Of a stretch of 64,000 nt of DNA, positions 44,587 through 55,677 are shown in pieces (the stretch's first letter is position 1; the number at the start of each line of letters is the position of its first letter). This DNA is from Cucumis sativus (Eukaryota; Streptophyta; Magnoliopsida; Cucurbitales; Cucurbitaceae). A program made the position numbers and the translations under genes. Location of the stretch: assembly GCF_000004075.3 (NCBI RefSeq), contig NC_026656.2, positions 3,410,001-3,474,000 of the forward strand. Direction: 5' to 3'. A model generated the notes under the pieces. It was not told the DNA's origin. It saw only the letters and a list, made by a program, of their open reading frames with translations, and made no database searches.

Positions 44587-45106
44587 CAACAGTCTTGTCA
44601 TTTAAAACTATAATAATAACAATTTAAGAATATGATTTTTGAAATGTATTACACATTTTTTTTGTTTGTGTAGATATGACACATTTTTAAAGTGTCTCAA
44701 ATGTAGACCAGTGTATTTTAGTAGTATATCAACTATATATTGTGTATTAGGTTTATTCGTACATTTTTTATTTTTATTGGGTTGAATTTATTTCATTTCT
44801 CATTTTTACAAAAACAATAAATCTTACTTTTAAAACTTATTTTTTGAAATATTCAAAAAATGCATAAAGTAAATTAATTTTTTTAAATAAGGGACAAAAT
44901 AAATATTTTAAAGTAATCAAAACTAAAACTAAAAACTATATTAACGAAAAGTTATCTAAACCCTTTTTTGGGAGAACCAAATTCAAGCAAAAGAAAAGGG
45001 AAAAAAAGAACGAGAAAATCAGGGTCGAACCACTGCCGTCGCACTAGTGAAATTGCAGGGACCAAAAGGGAAACTGAAAACGCCGCCGGTAGCCGACCGG
45101 CGATTG

Positions 45107-45178
45107 GGGGCGTTGCGAGAATCGAACTCACGACCTCTCGCACCCGAAGCGAGAATCATACCACTAGACCAAACGCCC
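45107..45178 (-). tRNA. tRNA-Pro (anticodon CGG)
   Basis: On the minus strand the acceptor stem GGGCGTT pairs with AACGCCC, followed by discriminator C. The D arm contains TGGTCTAGTGGTA. The anticodon stem-loop CTCGC-TTCGGGT-GCGAG gives anticodon CGG, and the T arm GTGAGTTCGATTCTCGC contains an intact B box. There is no intron. A TTTT run follows on the minus strand at 45079-45076 and can end pol III transcription. It lies about 200 bases upstream of ZMAT2 and points away from it. Confidence 0.95.
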
Positions 45179-45376
45179 TGTGTGTCCTATCACCTTATTT
45201 CTCTACCTTAACATGTGATTTCACGCTTTCATCACCTTCTCTCATTTGCTGTTCTGTTTTCGAATCAATTCATGTTACTTTCTTATCTTTCTTATTGGAT
45301 TCTTTCTGGGATTTGTTTTTTTCAGAAGAATCCCATCTGAGTTTCGGTAGTTAGGTCAAGGTTTTTTTGGGCAGCG

Positions 45377-47795
45377 ATGGCTCATACCAGCAATACTGTA
45401 AGTTATAGTCTCGTCTTTCGTTTTAAACCCTAACTTACTGATATTCTATTCACGCAGATTCCTCTGAGAAAAATAATTAAGAATGATCATTAATCTTTGT
45501 TTTTTTTTTTTTTTTTGGATTTTGGTGAGGTTTGTACTTGGAAGTAATTTGGTCGATTTCTTGTATGTAGGCAGCTGGAGTTGATAACACCTTTAGAAGG
45601 AAATTTGATCGGGAGGAGTATTTGGAACGAGCTCGTGACCGTGAAAAACAGGTTGGGGCTTTTGGAAATTCTCGTTTTCATCGTCATCTTAATGCTTATT
45701 CTTTATGAGTGTTCCTCAAATGTTTCAAATTTTGCTGATTGTGACGTCTTTTATCTGTATTTCAGGAGGTTGATAGGGTTAAGTCGAAATGTAAGTGTTT
45801 CTTTTCTTCAAGTTCTTGTTGAGCAATTGCTTGTGTTCACGTGTAGCTATAGAAACTAGATTATGTAGATTTGGGTTCAGAAGGATTTAATTTGCCAACT
45901 TTCTTCAGTGAAAGGTCCACCAGTGCAAAGAAAACCATTGAAACATAGAGATTACGAGGTAGATCTTGAGTCCCGATTGGGAAAGACCCAGGTTAGTCAG
46001 GCCATTTCTCTTTCCCCGTCTTGAATTTATGTGTATTTTAGCCATTTTAATGTTGAAACTGTATTTGCACTTCTCTTCTGTATTTCTCTGGTGAAGTTAA
46101 GGCTGTCTTGAGTTGCTAATTGTTCATTTTTTCATTAACTTTCAAAATCTTTAGCATGTTAACTTTTAGGTTGTCAGATTTTCACCTGTGGCCTCTGGAT
46201 GGATGCTCCTGTAGATTCAAGCTCTCTGTGGCATTATTTTTTGACATATAAGACTTATTTATTATTTCCTGTACCGCACGTAGTGAACCAGCATGTTAGA
46301 TTTCCCCTGCAAGGCATTTTTATGATGATGGGGAAATACTATTATGTATATTCACTTTATAGTTTGTCTTACAGCTAATAGTGATGGAAAATACATATAA
46401 AAGGTTATATCCATTAGGCCTGTCTTGATGAACTCATATATGAATTGGGGAATCACACTTGATTAAAGGCAATCGACTATCACCTCATTATGAACAATAT
46501 TTTCTTTGTACGTCTTGCACGTGTCAATATAATTTTCTCAATCTTAGGTTTCAGTTGATGTGCTTAATGTCTTATGATTCTGACCTGTTTCATTCTTTTT
46601 TGATCTTTAATTCATCTTGTACAGGTTGTCACTCCAGTTGCACCTCTAAGCCAGCAGGTATCACATTTGACCATCTTTTCTCTTAGAATTACTGGAATTA
46701 AATCTTGAATAACAATTGAGTAATTCCAAATTTAACAGTGTGTAACTTATTGACTTGAGAAGAAAAACTGGAGGATAAATGAGAGGCTTTGCATGTATGG
46801 TTTTGGTTAATGTGCTCTTGAATTGAGTGTCCCCCATTTGGTGCTTTGCGATGAAATATAAATTGCACTTGATCTCATATTGCTTATTTTCTTCTTTATA
46901 TCAATGAATTATTTTTCAGGCTGGATATTACTGTTCTGTTTGTGAATGTGTCGTCAAGGATTCTGCAAATTACTTGGATCACATCAATGGAAAGAAACGT
47001 ATGTTATCCCTTTTTCTAGATCTTTAGCCAATTAAGTGGGTGAATATTCAGGTTTTGTATTTTCTTTACCTTCTTTTCTATTGACTCTGTGTTGTAGATC
47101 AGAGGGCCTTGGGTATGTCCATGCGGGTAGAGCGGGCATCTCTCGAACAGGTACCACCCTAAATAGTCAGAAAAATGAAACTATTTCTCATCTCTATTAT
47201 TGTAAATGCTCGTGAAATCTCAGTGTTCAAGAGACTGAATAGCTTTATATGAAATAGGTGCAAGAGCGGTTTGAAGTTCTTAAAAAGAGAAAAACACCAG
47301 GAAGCTTCACAGAGCAAGGTAAAGCTTAAGAATTCAGAGTTAGTTTTAATGAGGGGAAAAAGATAGGATTTCCCTCCCAATACTAGTTTCATTGATGAAT
47401 GGCACTAGGACACCATGCTTTTAACTGCAAAAATATACTAGCGTTGGCTATTATCACTATTCTGTGTTTCATGTTTTAGAATTATGTTTCTCTTTTTTAA
47501 TGATGCTATCTTCCGTTTTTCCTTAGATCTTGAAGAGCGTATACTAAAGCAGCAACAAGAAGAAGAACAACGAAAGCGCGAGCGTCGAGAAAGGAAGAAA
47601 GAAAAGAAGGTTAGTACTATAATAACCTCACGATTTTGGCAACAATTTCTATCATGAAAAGTGGGGATCACATCTTACACTTGTGTTTATTCTCCTGGAA
47701 TGTAGAAAGAGAAGGCTGCAGAAGAGGAACCTGAAGTAGATCCCGATGTTGCAGCAATGATGGGATTTGGAGGCTTCCGTTCATCCAAGAAGTGA
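45377..47795 (+). CDS. ZMAT2: Zinc finger matrin-type protein 2 (ZMAT2/Snu23-like), U4/U6.U5 snRNP protein
   Basis: Ten short exons: 45377-45397, 45571-45651, 45766-45790, 45909-45991, 46625-46657, 46920-46998, 47098-47150, 47258-47318, 47527-47609 and 47706-47795, giving 202 residues; human ZMAT2 is 199. The N-terminus has FRRKFDREEYLERARDRE, then LKGPPVQRKPLKHRDYEVDL. A single matrin-type zinc finger follows with ligands C86, C89, H102 and H108 (YYCSVCECVV to GKKH), then RALGMSMRVERASLEQV, a highly charged coiled coil (QQQEEEQRKRERRERKKEK) and the end MMGFGGFRSSKK. The family (yeast Snu23) belongs to the tri-snRNP and helps activate the spliceosome in the nucleus. Exons of 21, 25 and 33 nt mean a splicing factor gene that is itself finely split. 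Confidence 0.95.
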
Positions 47796-49433
47796 CAATT
47801 ATACAGGTTCATCTTTTACGACCTTAATTAAACAAGATATGTTCCGTAGGTTGTACAACTGTGTGCTTGAGTTCTAAAAAGATTACAGGTTCATCTTCTT
47901 CAACTCGAAGCTTGAGCTTTGCTCTTGTGATCCATGTGGAGTTGCTATAATTTGAACTGATGTGCATGGGAAGACGAACTTGGGCTTCCCAGCTTCTTGG
48001 ACTTGTAAGCTGTATCTTTTAAAGATAATCTGGCCTTTTTCTGTAACATTAAATTAATATGTTATTAGTATACAATGTTTCTTGATGTCTGGAGATGAAG
48101 TTTGTTGCTGAGGCAGATTTTAGATGAACCTAATCCAAAAAATGAGAAAGAATATATTAGGTTTTTCAAATATTGGCTGTGAACACCCCTGTGAGGTGCA
48201 AAAAGTGAGTGATGTTAAATAATGAGATTTGGGGTATTAAAAGTTAGCCTAACTCAATGGTACATGTCCCCTTCAAATTCATTTGATTTAATCATGGAAT
48301 ACTCAATTTTACCAAGGAAAAGGTTTTGACATGGATATTTAATATTATGGATATCTCAAACTTTATATATATATATATATAGTGGTTGGTAAAACATAAA
48401 AACTGCCATCTATTCGGTCTTATGTCAATAGAAATACTAATATCAACACTCACGAGAAAATAACCTACAAATATTCGTTGATATCTATATTTGATTGACA
48501 TATTCATATAACTTAAATATCAATATCATCTCGTGTGTCATTCATCTAACCTATCTATGATAGAGTACGAGTAAGTTAAAATTCAGGTCGATTTTTTATT
48601 TGGTTTTTAACCTTTTAAGAGTTTAGAGTTGAAGGTTTTATTCTTAAGTTGATAGATACAAATTTCATGAGAAGGCAGGTTGATGCCATGGAGGCTAAGT
48701 TAGAATTTGCATGGGAAAAATGGATTAAGAAAAGATAAACACTAGGGAATTGACAATAACTCACTGTCACTTTTTTTTTCCTTGAAAGAAACTTCATTGA
48801 ACCCTAAAATGAAGAGACAATGAAGGAGAAGGGTCACATCAACAACATTTACAGGTCAAGAAGAGAGGGTTCCAACACTTTCCAAAATCTTACCAACAGC
48901 TACATAACAATCTGTTTTTGAGCACATGAACAGAAAGAGAAAGTGACATTTTTAAACGATTGCCTCTCTTAATTGTTGAAATTGATAGGTCAAACATGGA
49001 ATAATTAGACTTCATAATTCATTTCTACTTAACTAAACTCAAATATCATGTAACTTCAAATAAGATGAAATTAGAATGGTCAGTCAAGCTCAAAGGTCAA
49101 ACAACTTCAAAAATTAGAATGGTCTAAGAAGGAAAAAAGAAAAGAAAAGAAAAGAAAATGAGATGAAAATAAAATGTGAGAAATCATTTGAATTAACATT
49201 TTTTAGAAAATTCATTGAAATAGTTTTTCTCAGTTAATTTCAGCCGATCGATTATCGAGATTTAAATTTAAAAAAAATCAACCTTTTCATTTTATCAAAT
49301 TTCTTAAACTTACAAAGTTCGAAAAGAATTAATCATTAATATCAAAATTCTATATATTTCAAATAATTCCACTCCCCGCCAATTTTCATACTCTTCGTTC
49401 ACTTCTTCTTCTTCTTCTTCTCTCCTCGATAAC
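47796..49433. other. Intergenic region between ZMAT2 and the PPR gene
   Basis: It starts with the ZMAT2 3' untranslated region and ends with a (CTT)n-bearing leader of the PPR gene (about 49403-49422). A (TA)n tract sits at 48364-48380 and a possible LINE tail at 48780-48950. No coding sequence is recognised. Confidence 0.6.
48780..48950 (-). mobile_element. Possible LINE 3' tail
   Basis: The plus strand begins gaaagaaacttcattgaacc and runs into aatgaagagacaatgaagga, matching in outline the LINE 3' ends seen elsewhere in the window. It is more diverged than the copies at 21553 and 29570. Confidence 0.3.
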
Positions 49434-50888
49434 ATGAGCAAGAACTGTATGGAGATCGAGCGGAGAATCCTACGCCTTCTTCACGGCCACAAATCTCGAA
49501 CCCATCTCACTCAAATCCACGCCCACTTCCTCCGCCATGGCCTCCATCAATCCAACCAAATTCTCGCCCATTTCATCTCCGTTTGCGCCTCTTTCAACCG
49601 CATTGCCTATGCCGATCGCCTCTTTTCCCAATCTCACAACCCCAACATCTTCCTATTCAATTCAATCATCAAAGCTCACTCCCTCTCTGTTCCCTTCCAT
49701 CAATCCCTTCTCCTGTTTTCCTCCATGAAGAATCACAGGATTGTTCCTGATCAGTACACTTTTGCGCCGTTGCTGAAATCCTGTGCCAATCTCTGTGAGT
49801 ATAGTCTTGGTCAGTGTGTGATTTCTGAAGTTTTTCGTCGTGGGTTTTACTGTTTTGGGTCTATTCGTATTGGGGTTGTTGAGTTGTATGTTTGTTGTGA
49901 GAAGATGGAGGATGCATGGAAGATGTTTGATGAAATGTCTCACAGGGATGTGGTTGTTTGGAACTTGATGATTCGTGGATTTTGCAAGACGGGAAATGTT
50001 GATTTTGGGCTGTGTCTCTTTAGACAAATGAGTGAACGTAGTCTTGTTTCTTGGAACACTATTATTTCCTGTTTAGCTCAAAATAGGCGTGATGTTGAAG
50101 CTTTGGAACTCTTTCAACAAATGGAAGAACATGGGTTTAAACCAGATGAGGTTACTGTGGTCACAATGTTGCCTGTATGTTCTCGTTTGGGAGCTCTTGA
50201 AGTTGGACAAAGAATCCATTCTTATGCAAGTTCTAAGGGAAATTTGGTAGGTATTACGACTGTTGGGAATTCACTCATTGATTTTTACTGTAAATGTGGT
50301 AACATAGAAAAGGCTTACAACATATTTCAGAAAATGACTTGCAAAAGCGTCGTCTCTTGGAATACAATTATTTTGGGCTTTGCTTTAAATGGGAAGGGGG
50401 AGTTTGCTATTGACCTTTTTATGGAGATGCGAAAGGAGTACTTGAAGCCAAATGATGCAACATTTGTAGCTGTCTTGACTGCTTGTGTTCATTCGGGATT
50501 GTTAGAGAAGGGTCGAGAGCTATTTTCTTCAATGGCTGAGGATTACGAAATCCAGCCAAAACTCGAACATTTTGGTTGTATGGTTGATCTTTTGGGACGT
50601 GGTGGGTGTGTGGAGGAGGCTCATAAATTGATTAAAAGCATGCCAATGCAACCAAATGCCACTTTATGGGGAGCTGTGCTTGGTGCTTGCCGAACCCATG
50701 GCAACTTGAAACTTGCAGAAATGGCAGTGAAAGAGCTCATCAGTCTTGAACCATGGAACTCTGGTAATTATGTATTGTTGTCAAATATGTTGGCAGAGGA
50801 AGGAAGATGGGAAGAAGTTGAGAATGTCAGACAGTGGATGAGAGAAAAGAGCGTCAAGAAAGCACCTGGGCAGAGTGCAAGTGGGTAA
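49434..50888 (+). CDS. Pentatricopeptide repeat protein, PLS class with E domain (At1g09190-like)
   Basis: One exon of 484 residues with no introns, as is usual for this family. The opening MEIERRILRLLHGHKSRTHL with QIHAHFLRHGL closely matches the protein I know as At1g09190. PPR motifs follow in PLS order, for example NIFLFNSIIKAHSL, DQYTFAPLLKSCANL, DVVVWNLMIRGFCKTGNVD, SLVSWNTIISCLAQN, DEVTVVTMLPVCSRLGALE, VVSWNTIILGFALNGKGE, and NDATFVAVLTACVHSGLLE. The E-type end has PNATLWGAVLGACRTHGN and SGNYVLLSNMLAEEGRWEEV. There is no DYW deaminase domain, so any C-to-U editing would need a partner in trans. Such proteins bind organellar RNA; I cannot tell plastid from mitochondrion, as the N-terminus lacks an obvious transit peptide. 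The C-terminus (APGQSASG) stops a few residues short of what I recall. Confidence 0.95.
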   Translation: MSKNCMEIERRILRLLHGHKSRTHLTQIHAHFLRHGLHQSNQILAHFISVCASFNRIAYADRLFSQSHNPNIFLFNSIIKAHSLSVPFHQSLLLFSSMKNHRIVPDQYTFAPLLKSCANLCEYSLGQCVISEVFRRGFYCFGSIRIGVVELYVCCEKMEDAWKMFDEMSHRDVVVWNLMIRGFCKTGNVDFGLCLFRQMSERSLVSWNTIISCLAQNRRDVEALELFQQMEEHGFKPDEVTVVTMLPVCSRLGALEVGQRIHSYASSKGNLVGITTVGNSLIDFYCKCGNIEKAYNIFQKMTCKSVVSWNTIILGFALNGKGEFAIDLFMEMRKEYLKPNDATFVAVLTACVHSGLLEKGRELFSSMAEDYEIQPKLEHFGCMVDLLGRGGCVEEAHKLIKSMPMQPNATLWGAVLGACRTHGNLKLAEMAVKELISLEPWNSGNYVLLSNMLAEEGRWEEVENVRQWMREKSVKKAPGQSASG

Positions 50889-51444
50889 CTGTTAATGTTG
50901 TGGGGGAAGTTACCTCATCATTGGGTTGTAACATACAGGCTTCGAGTCTGGTTCAAGGCATATTGTTGAGAATATCTGTTGAAATGAAATGAAGTTCAGC
51001 ACTTTCAGCCACCTCAACGTGCTCTGACGTGATTAGTAATACGTAAACTCTATTGAAACTAGTCACCGGCTGTGGAACTCGGGTGAAATCAAACTGAAGA
51101 GGATAGAATGAAGTTTGAACTGCTGTGTCGTGCTGAGTACAAAACTTTGCCTTCAAGATCCATTGAGTTGTTTCTCTGTAGTCTAAAAGAAGATTGATCA
51201 GAGGCTCAAGAGTCGAGAAGAATAAGGAAGAAGTAAATGGGAACGAACATGATATTACATGTAAAGAACAAAGTTTCCTCATCAAAACGTCAAACTTTGA
51301 GCCACAATGTAATAATTTCTACTTTTTAATAATATTCTGTTTTCTCCCACAACGTAAATTTTGACACAGACCACATATATTTCTTTTGATTTTTGGATCA
51401 GTTATGTGTCCTGGTGAACGAAGTTGACCACAAAAAGAAAGAAA

Positions 51445-51517
51445 TGGAGATGCGGGGTATCGATCCCCGTACCTCTCGCATGCTAAGCGAGCGCTCTACC
51501 ATCTGAGCTACATCCCC
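51445..51517 (-). tRNA. tRNA-Ala (anticodon AGC), copy 1
   Basis: On the minus strand: acceptor GGGGATG pairing with CATCTCC plus discriminator A, A box TAGCTCAGATGG, anticodon loop CTTAGCATG with AGC, and T arm with the B box GATCGATAC. It is 73 nt with no intron. A T5 run follows at 51436-51432 on the minus strand. The mature sequence is identical to copies 2 and 3. Confidence 0.97.
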
Positions 51518-51610
51518 ATACATGGTAATCAAAATCTCCCTTTATATTTTATCTAAATTTGTTGCAAATAACATAGCTTTTTCTCTTACATTTGGGTCAG
51601 TGTCAGTCAT

Positions 51611-51673
51611 GATGTAGGGTATTGTGAGCCATATTTCTCGCATGCTAAGCCAGCGTTCTACCAGCTGCATCCC
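51611..51673 (-). pseudogene. Decayed tRNA-Ala copy in the tandem array
   Basis: The anticodon arm (GGCTTAGCATGCGAGA) is still readable, but the 5' end reads GGGATGCAGCTGGTAGAACG. The A box has lost several bases and the D arm is broken. The T arm (GGCTCACAATACCCTACATC) has lost the B-box core. I see no T-run just downstream. It sits between copies 1 and 2 at the array spacing, so it is a once-functional member. Confidence 0.85.
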
Positions 51674-51765
51674 ATTTGGTTGAACAAACTCCACTAATTT
51701 TTTTCATCTAAATCCAAGACAAATAACATAATTTGCCTCAATCAAAAGTAAGAAAAAATATAAAT

Positions 51766-51838
51766 TGGAGATGCGGGGTATCGATCCCCGTACCTCTCGC
51801 ATGCTAAGCGAGCGCTCTACCATCTGAGCTACATCCCC
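51766..51838 (-). tRNA. tRNA-Ala (anticodon AGC), copy 2
   Basis: The same 73-nt sequence as copy 1, with intact A and B boxes and anticodon AGC. A T6 run lies just downstream on the minus strand (about 51758-51753). Confidence 0.97.
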
Positions 51839-51910
51839 ATATATTTCAACTAACTTCTCCTTTCATATTTTATGTAATTTTATTGCTGTCATGATGAAAT
51901 TTTAAAAATG

Positions 51911-51952
51911 CACATTGGAGATGCGGGGTATCACATTGGAGATGCGGGGTAT
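51911..51952 (-). repeat. 21-bp tandem duplication of a tRNA-Ala 3' end
   Basis: The 21-bp unit beginning cacattggagatgcggggta, which holds the last 16 bases of the tRNA gene, occurs at 51911 and again at 51932 with no change. The second copy belongs to tRNA-Ala copy 3; the first is a stranded fragment just downstream of it in the transcription direction. Confidence 0.95.
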
Positions 51953-52009
51953 CGATCCCCGTACCTCTCGCATGCTAAGCGAGCGCTCTACCATCTGAGC
52001 TACATCCCC
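51937..52009 (-). tRNA. tRNA-Ala (anticodon AGC), copy 3
   Basis: Identical in its 73 nt to copies 1 and 2. Its downstream flank is altered by the 21-bp duplication, which moves the T5 terminator run (51907-51903) about 21 bases further from the mature 3' end. A longer 3' trailer is therefore expected. Confidence 0.97.
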
Positions 52010-52760
52010 TTGATGTTCCAAGAGTGTAGCTCCCAATTATTTACCTACTAAAAGATGAATTGTTGCTAAATTCATCATAAATTCCTCACATTGAAAAATA
52101 ATTAACAAATTCAACGAAACCTCAATTAGTATTTGAGAATTATAGATTACTGCCTCTGTGAATGGAATGACAACCGTCAACTTTTAAAGTGCTTTGTAAA
52201 TGTGCAAGGATAACCATCCATTTTTGATGAACTATTCGACCTTTAGTGCTTAAAAAATATACATAGAAACAAAAACCTCCCAGAATACAACTTTATGTCT
52301 GGTATGAGATAAATTGTGTTGTATAGGGCACACAACTCATATATCTTCTTAATTTGTATGAGACAAATAATCAATTAAAATAGATCTCGCTCAAATTAAT
52401 TCATACAAGTTTTTTAAGAATATCATCCTGAACATAATATATATTGAATGAAGTATCAATTACTCTCTAAAAGGATGGATCAATTTCTCAACTAGCAAGT
52501 TTTTAAATCAAAAGAAAAGAAAAATTGCACAAATGATAGAGAGAGAGAATTGTCCACTGATCACAAGTGTATGGAGAGAAGTAATGAAGAATAGAGTAGT
52601 CAGTTCACTACAGCATTTATAATCAAATTTTGGTGTGGGAGTTTCAATTGGAAATGAAAAAGGTAAAAAAACAGATCTTACCCTCATAGATTCATACCAA
52701 CAGAATGACAAGTAAAAGGTTGAACAAATAATTTGTTTCTCAGCATAAAGAAAATAAAAT
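52010..52760. other. Intergenic region between the tRNA array and SAR1
   Basis: AT-rich. The part near 52500-52760 should hold the 3' untranslated region of the minus-strand SAR1 gene. Nothing else is recognised. Confidence 0.6.
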
Positions 52761-55677
52761 CTATTTAATATACTGAGAAAGCCATTTGAAACCATCCCCA
52801 TAACCCATTTTCCTCACAATGCTACACATGAAAACCTCCAGAGGACGAACGTTTGAGTCGCCCAAGTTTACCTTGCCTTTACCAGTGGTGAAGTTTGTTA
52901 GGCCTAAGTTGTAACGTAACTCATCTTCAGATGCAGCATATGGAATATCAATCTTATTGCCCAGAATCAGAAATGGAACGTCGGCTAATGATTCATCGGA
53001 GAGGAGAGCGTCCAACTCTTTTTTTGACTCTGTAAATCTTTCCTTGTCATATGCGTCGACCAAATAAACTACTGCATCCACCTTCATACAACAATGCGAA
53101 CATTATTAGTAAAAGACTAGGACACGATAAAGCATGAGGCTAAGATGAAACAAGAAACAATCGGAGCAGCATGAGGCTATACGAGACCACTAATGGCATA
53201 TAAAAATCATACATGATAGAAAATAAACAGCTGAAAACAGATGAATTTGAAACTTGTTGTAGACCACATCTTATAGCCACATTTTCAAAAAGGTAGATGA
53301 ATCTAATATATATGTTAAAACCATTGTAAGCCATTACAACAATCAAGTAATTTGGGATCTCAAATAAGTTAAATAAAATATAAGATATCAGAAGGTATAG
53401 TTTATAGTTAAAGAATGTTTTTGGTGACAAGAAAAATCTGCGGTTACATACTAAAAGCAGACCCTTTCAGTGAGAAGATATGCTATCAGCGAATAACCAT
53501 GTAATTTCTGCCTCCCATGAATCAGAAAAACACAAAAAAGGTTTGGCTGGGATTATGAAGGCAGGGAAAACATTATTTAAAAGCAAGAGTATGTTCAAGA
53601 ATTAAAATAAAACCCTCAACCTCTCAAAATCTCAGAACTTGGGATCTTAGATATGGAAAATGTCAAGCAAAATATCAGCACATAATTTACAGTAATTCTT
53701 TCCAAGAGCGGTTCTGTTGATGAATAAAATGTATGGTTATGTACTAAAAGCAAACCCTTTCAAGTAGAAGATGTACTATCAGCGAATAACCATGTGATCT
53801 CTGCCTCCCATGAATCAGAAAAACACAAAAAATAGTTTGCCTGGGATTATGAAGGCAGGATAATGTTATGAAAGCACTAAGATGGTTCAAGGCTCACAAA
53901 ACTGCAAAGGTAGAGAAAACAGTGTATGATAAATGCAAGTAAAATTCAGGCCATTCCACAGAAAAGGCAATGCTGTAATTCAGTACATTGCACCTCAACG
54001 ATGGAAGATGGAAAATGGAAAAATATCAGTGGGTACAATTTATAGTTCAAGAATAGTTTCAATGACAAGAGAAATGTACGGCTATTTACTAAAAGCAGAC
54101 CCTTTTCAAGGAGAAGATATGCTATCAGCGAATAACCATGTAATTTCTGCCTCCCATGAATCAGAAAAACACAAAGAGGTTTTACTGGGATTATGAAGGC
54201 AGGAGAACAATTTGAAGAATGCTAGATGGTTGAAAGTTGAAAGACAAAATGGTGAGTCCAATAACTAAGCAAAAAATGTATGGTTGTATACTAAAAGCAG
54301 ACCCTTTCAATTAGAAGATATGCTATCAGCGAACAGCCATTTAGTTTATGCCTTCCATGAATCAGAAGAACAAAAGAAGGTTAGTCCGGGATTATGAAGG
54401 CAGGGAAACATTTTGAACATGGGAGATGACTTAGAGTTCAAATAACCACAATGATGATAGGTGAAATCAATGTACATTGACATCGTAGTTAGAATTTGGA
54501 AACAAACGTTTCAATCACTCCATGACAAAAGATGCAAGTACATTCGATTTCAAAACTGGAAAATGAGGTACATCATATTCAGGCAATATGACTTCCAATT
54601 TATTGGTTTGAATGATGAAACATTGTATGGTTATGAACTATAATCAGACATTTTCAAGGAGGCAAAATAGCAACGAAGTACATGAGATTTCAAATCTGGT
54701 AAATGAGGTATACATCACATTCAGACAATATGACTTGCAATTTATGGATTGGATGATGAAACAATGTACGGTTATGAACTATAAGCAGACCTTTTCAAGG
54801 AGAAGATATGCTATCAGCGAATAACCATGTAATTTCTGCGTCCCATGAATCAGAAAAATACAAAAAGTTCGTCTGGGATTATGAAGGCAAGAAAATAATT
54901 TTGAAAATGGAAGAAAGTACATTTAGAGGAGCTCAATGTGTTGAAATCATAGTTAGCCTTTGGAAGCAAAGATGTGACCTTTCCTTGAAAGCCTTTGGAT
55001 GTAACACATCCAGAATTAGGAATATCAAATAAAGAGGTGGACAAAATATACCTTGGCATAGTAATCTTTCCAAACTCGTCGAGCAATCTGATGCCCTCCT
55101 AGGTCAAAGGCCTTGAACTTGATCTTACCAATACTCAACTCTTCTGAAGTTGGATGCTGGGTCGGCTGATGTTGAACTAATCTCTGCAATATGATAACAA
55201 GTTAACCAAAAGAACTCTTTAATAAGCCATCTACTAAATCTAAGCAACAAATCAGATTAAAAAACAACGAGAAATTAACGAAAAGCAATCATTTACGCTT
55301 TCTGATTTCTAAATCCAAACATCTATTTCCCTCTTGGAAAGCATTTCCATACATTCCATCCATTTGGGTAATGATTCGGAACTAAAACATGATCCAAAAA
55401 CAGCAAAAAAAAAAAAAAAAAATCAAGATTTACGGTTTGTTATATTGCTATCTCGCCATGGAATGCGTTGCATCGATTTTCAATCATGTACACAGATTGA
55501 ACAAAACGAATTAAGAAATTAAACTAAAAGAATCATAAAGAAATGCACCTCGTCTTTCAACATATGAAGCAAGGTGGTTTTGCCAGCATTGTCAAGCCCT
55601 AAGAAAAGGATCTTGGCCTCCTTTTGCCACAACCCAAGAGATGCAAGAACTCCATAGAACCAATCGACCAAAAACAT
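52761..55677 (-). CDS. SAR1: SAR1 small GTPase of the COPII coat
   Basis: Three coding exons: 55677-55549, 55183-55052 and 53081-52761, giving 193 residues, the standard SAR1 length. [20 protein letters not shown] is the hydrophobic N-terminal helix that inserts into the ER membrane on GTP binding. GLDNAGKT (27-34) is the P-loop; PTSEELSIG follows in switch I; DLGGH (70-74) has the catalytic histidine 74; NKID (129-132) gives guanine specificity. The end [10 protein letters not shown] is typical. The protein recruits Sec23/24 to ER exit sites when loaded by Sec12. No residue of the core motifs is changed. The leader probably has an intron with an acceptor TTTTGCAG at 55723 on the minus strand. 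Coding intron 2 is about 2 kb and is largely made of a repeat family listed separately. Confidence 0.97.
53420..54892. repeat. Irregular array of ~120-170 bp repeats inside SAR1 intron 2
   Basis: Units share ggttatgtactaaaagcaga, gaagatatgctatcagcgaa, then taaccatgtaatttctgcct, ccatgaatcagaaaaacaca and gggattatgaaggcagg. Copies lie at about 53420-53570, 53731-53860, 54040-54203, 54275-54404 and 54763-54890, with a truncated one at 54612-54668. A second, nested duplication pairs 54563-54643 with 54705-54782. Spacers differ, so this is not a simple tandem array. Short open frames across it come from the repeats, not from genes. Confidence 0.92.

Larger units (their letters stand above)
39155..45100. 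other. Intergenic region with dispersed repeats
   Basis: The left end is the DUF1645 3' untranslated region. No conserved protein is seen. It holds a GC-richer repeat at 40670-41010, a set of degenerate repeats at 41640-42420, a small hairpin at 42552-42597, a SINE-like fragment at 43108-43203 and a MITE-like element at 44461-44586. A short open frame at 43575-43835 has no recognisable features. Confidence 0.6.

Noticed and set aside
44952-45354. Open frames on both strands around the tRNA-Pro gene
   Set aside because: They read through the tRNA and its flanks; no protein family signs are present and the tRNA explains the conserved sequence.
53420-54892. Possible CRISPR-like array because of regularly repeated blocks
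   Set aside because: Units are long, unevenly spaced and in a eukaryotic intron; there are no short identical repeats with unique equal spacers.
53933-55032. Several short open frames in the SAR1 intron
   Set aside because: They arise from the intron repeat units, repeat the same peptides in different frames, and lie inside a well-defined GT-AG intron.
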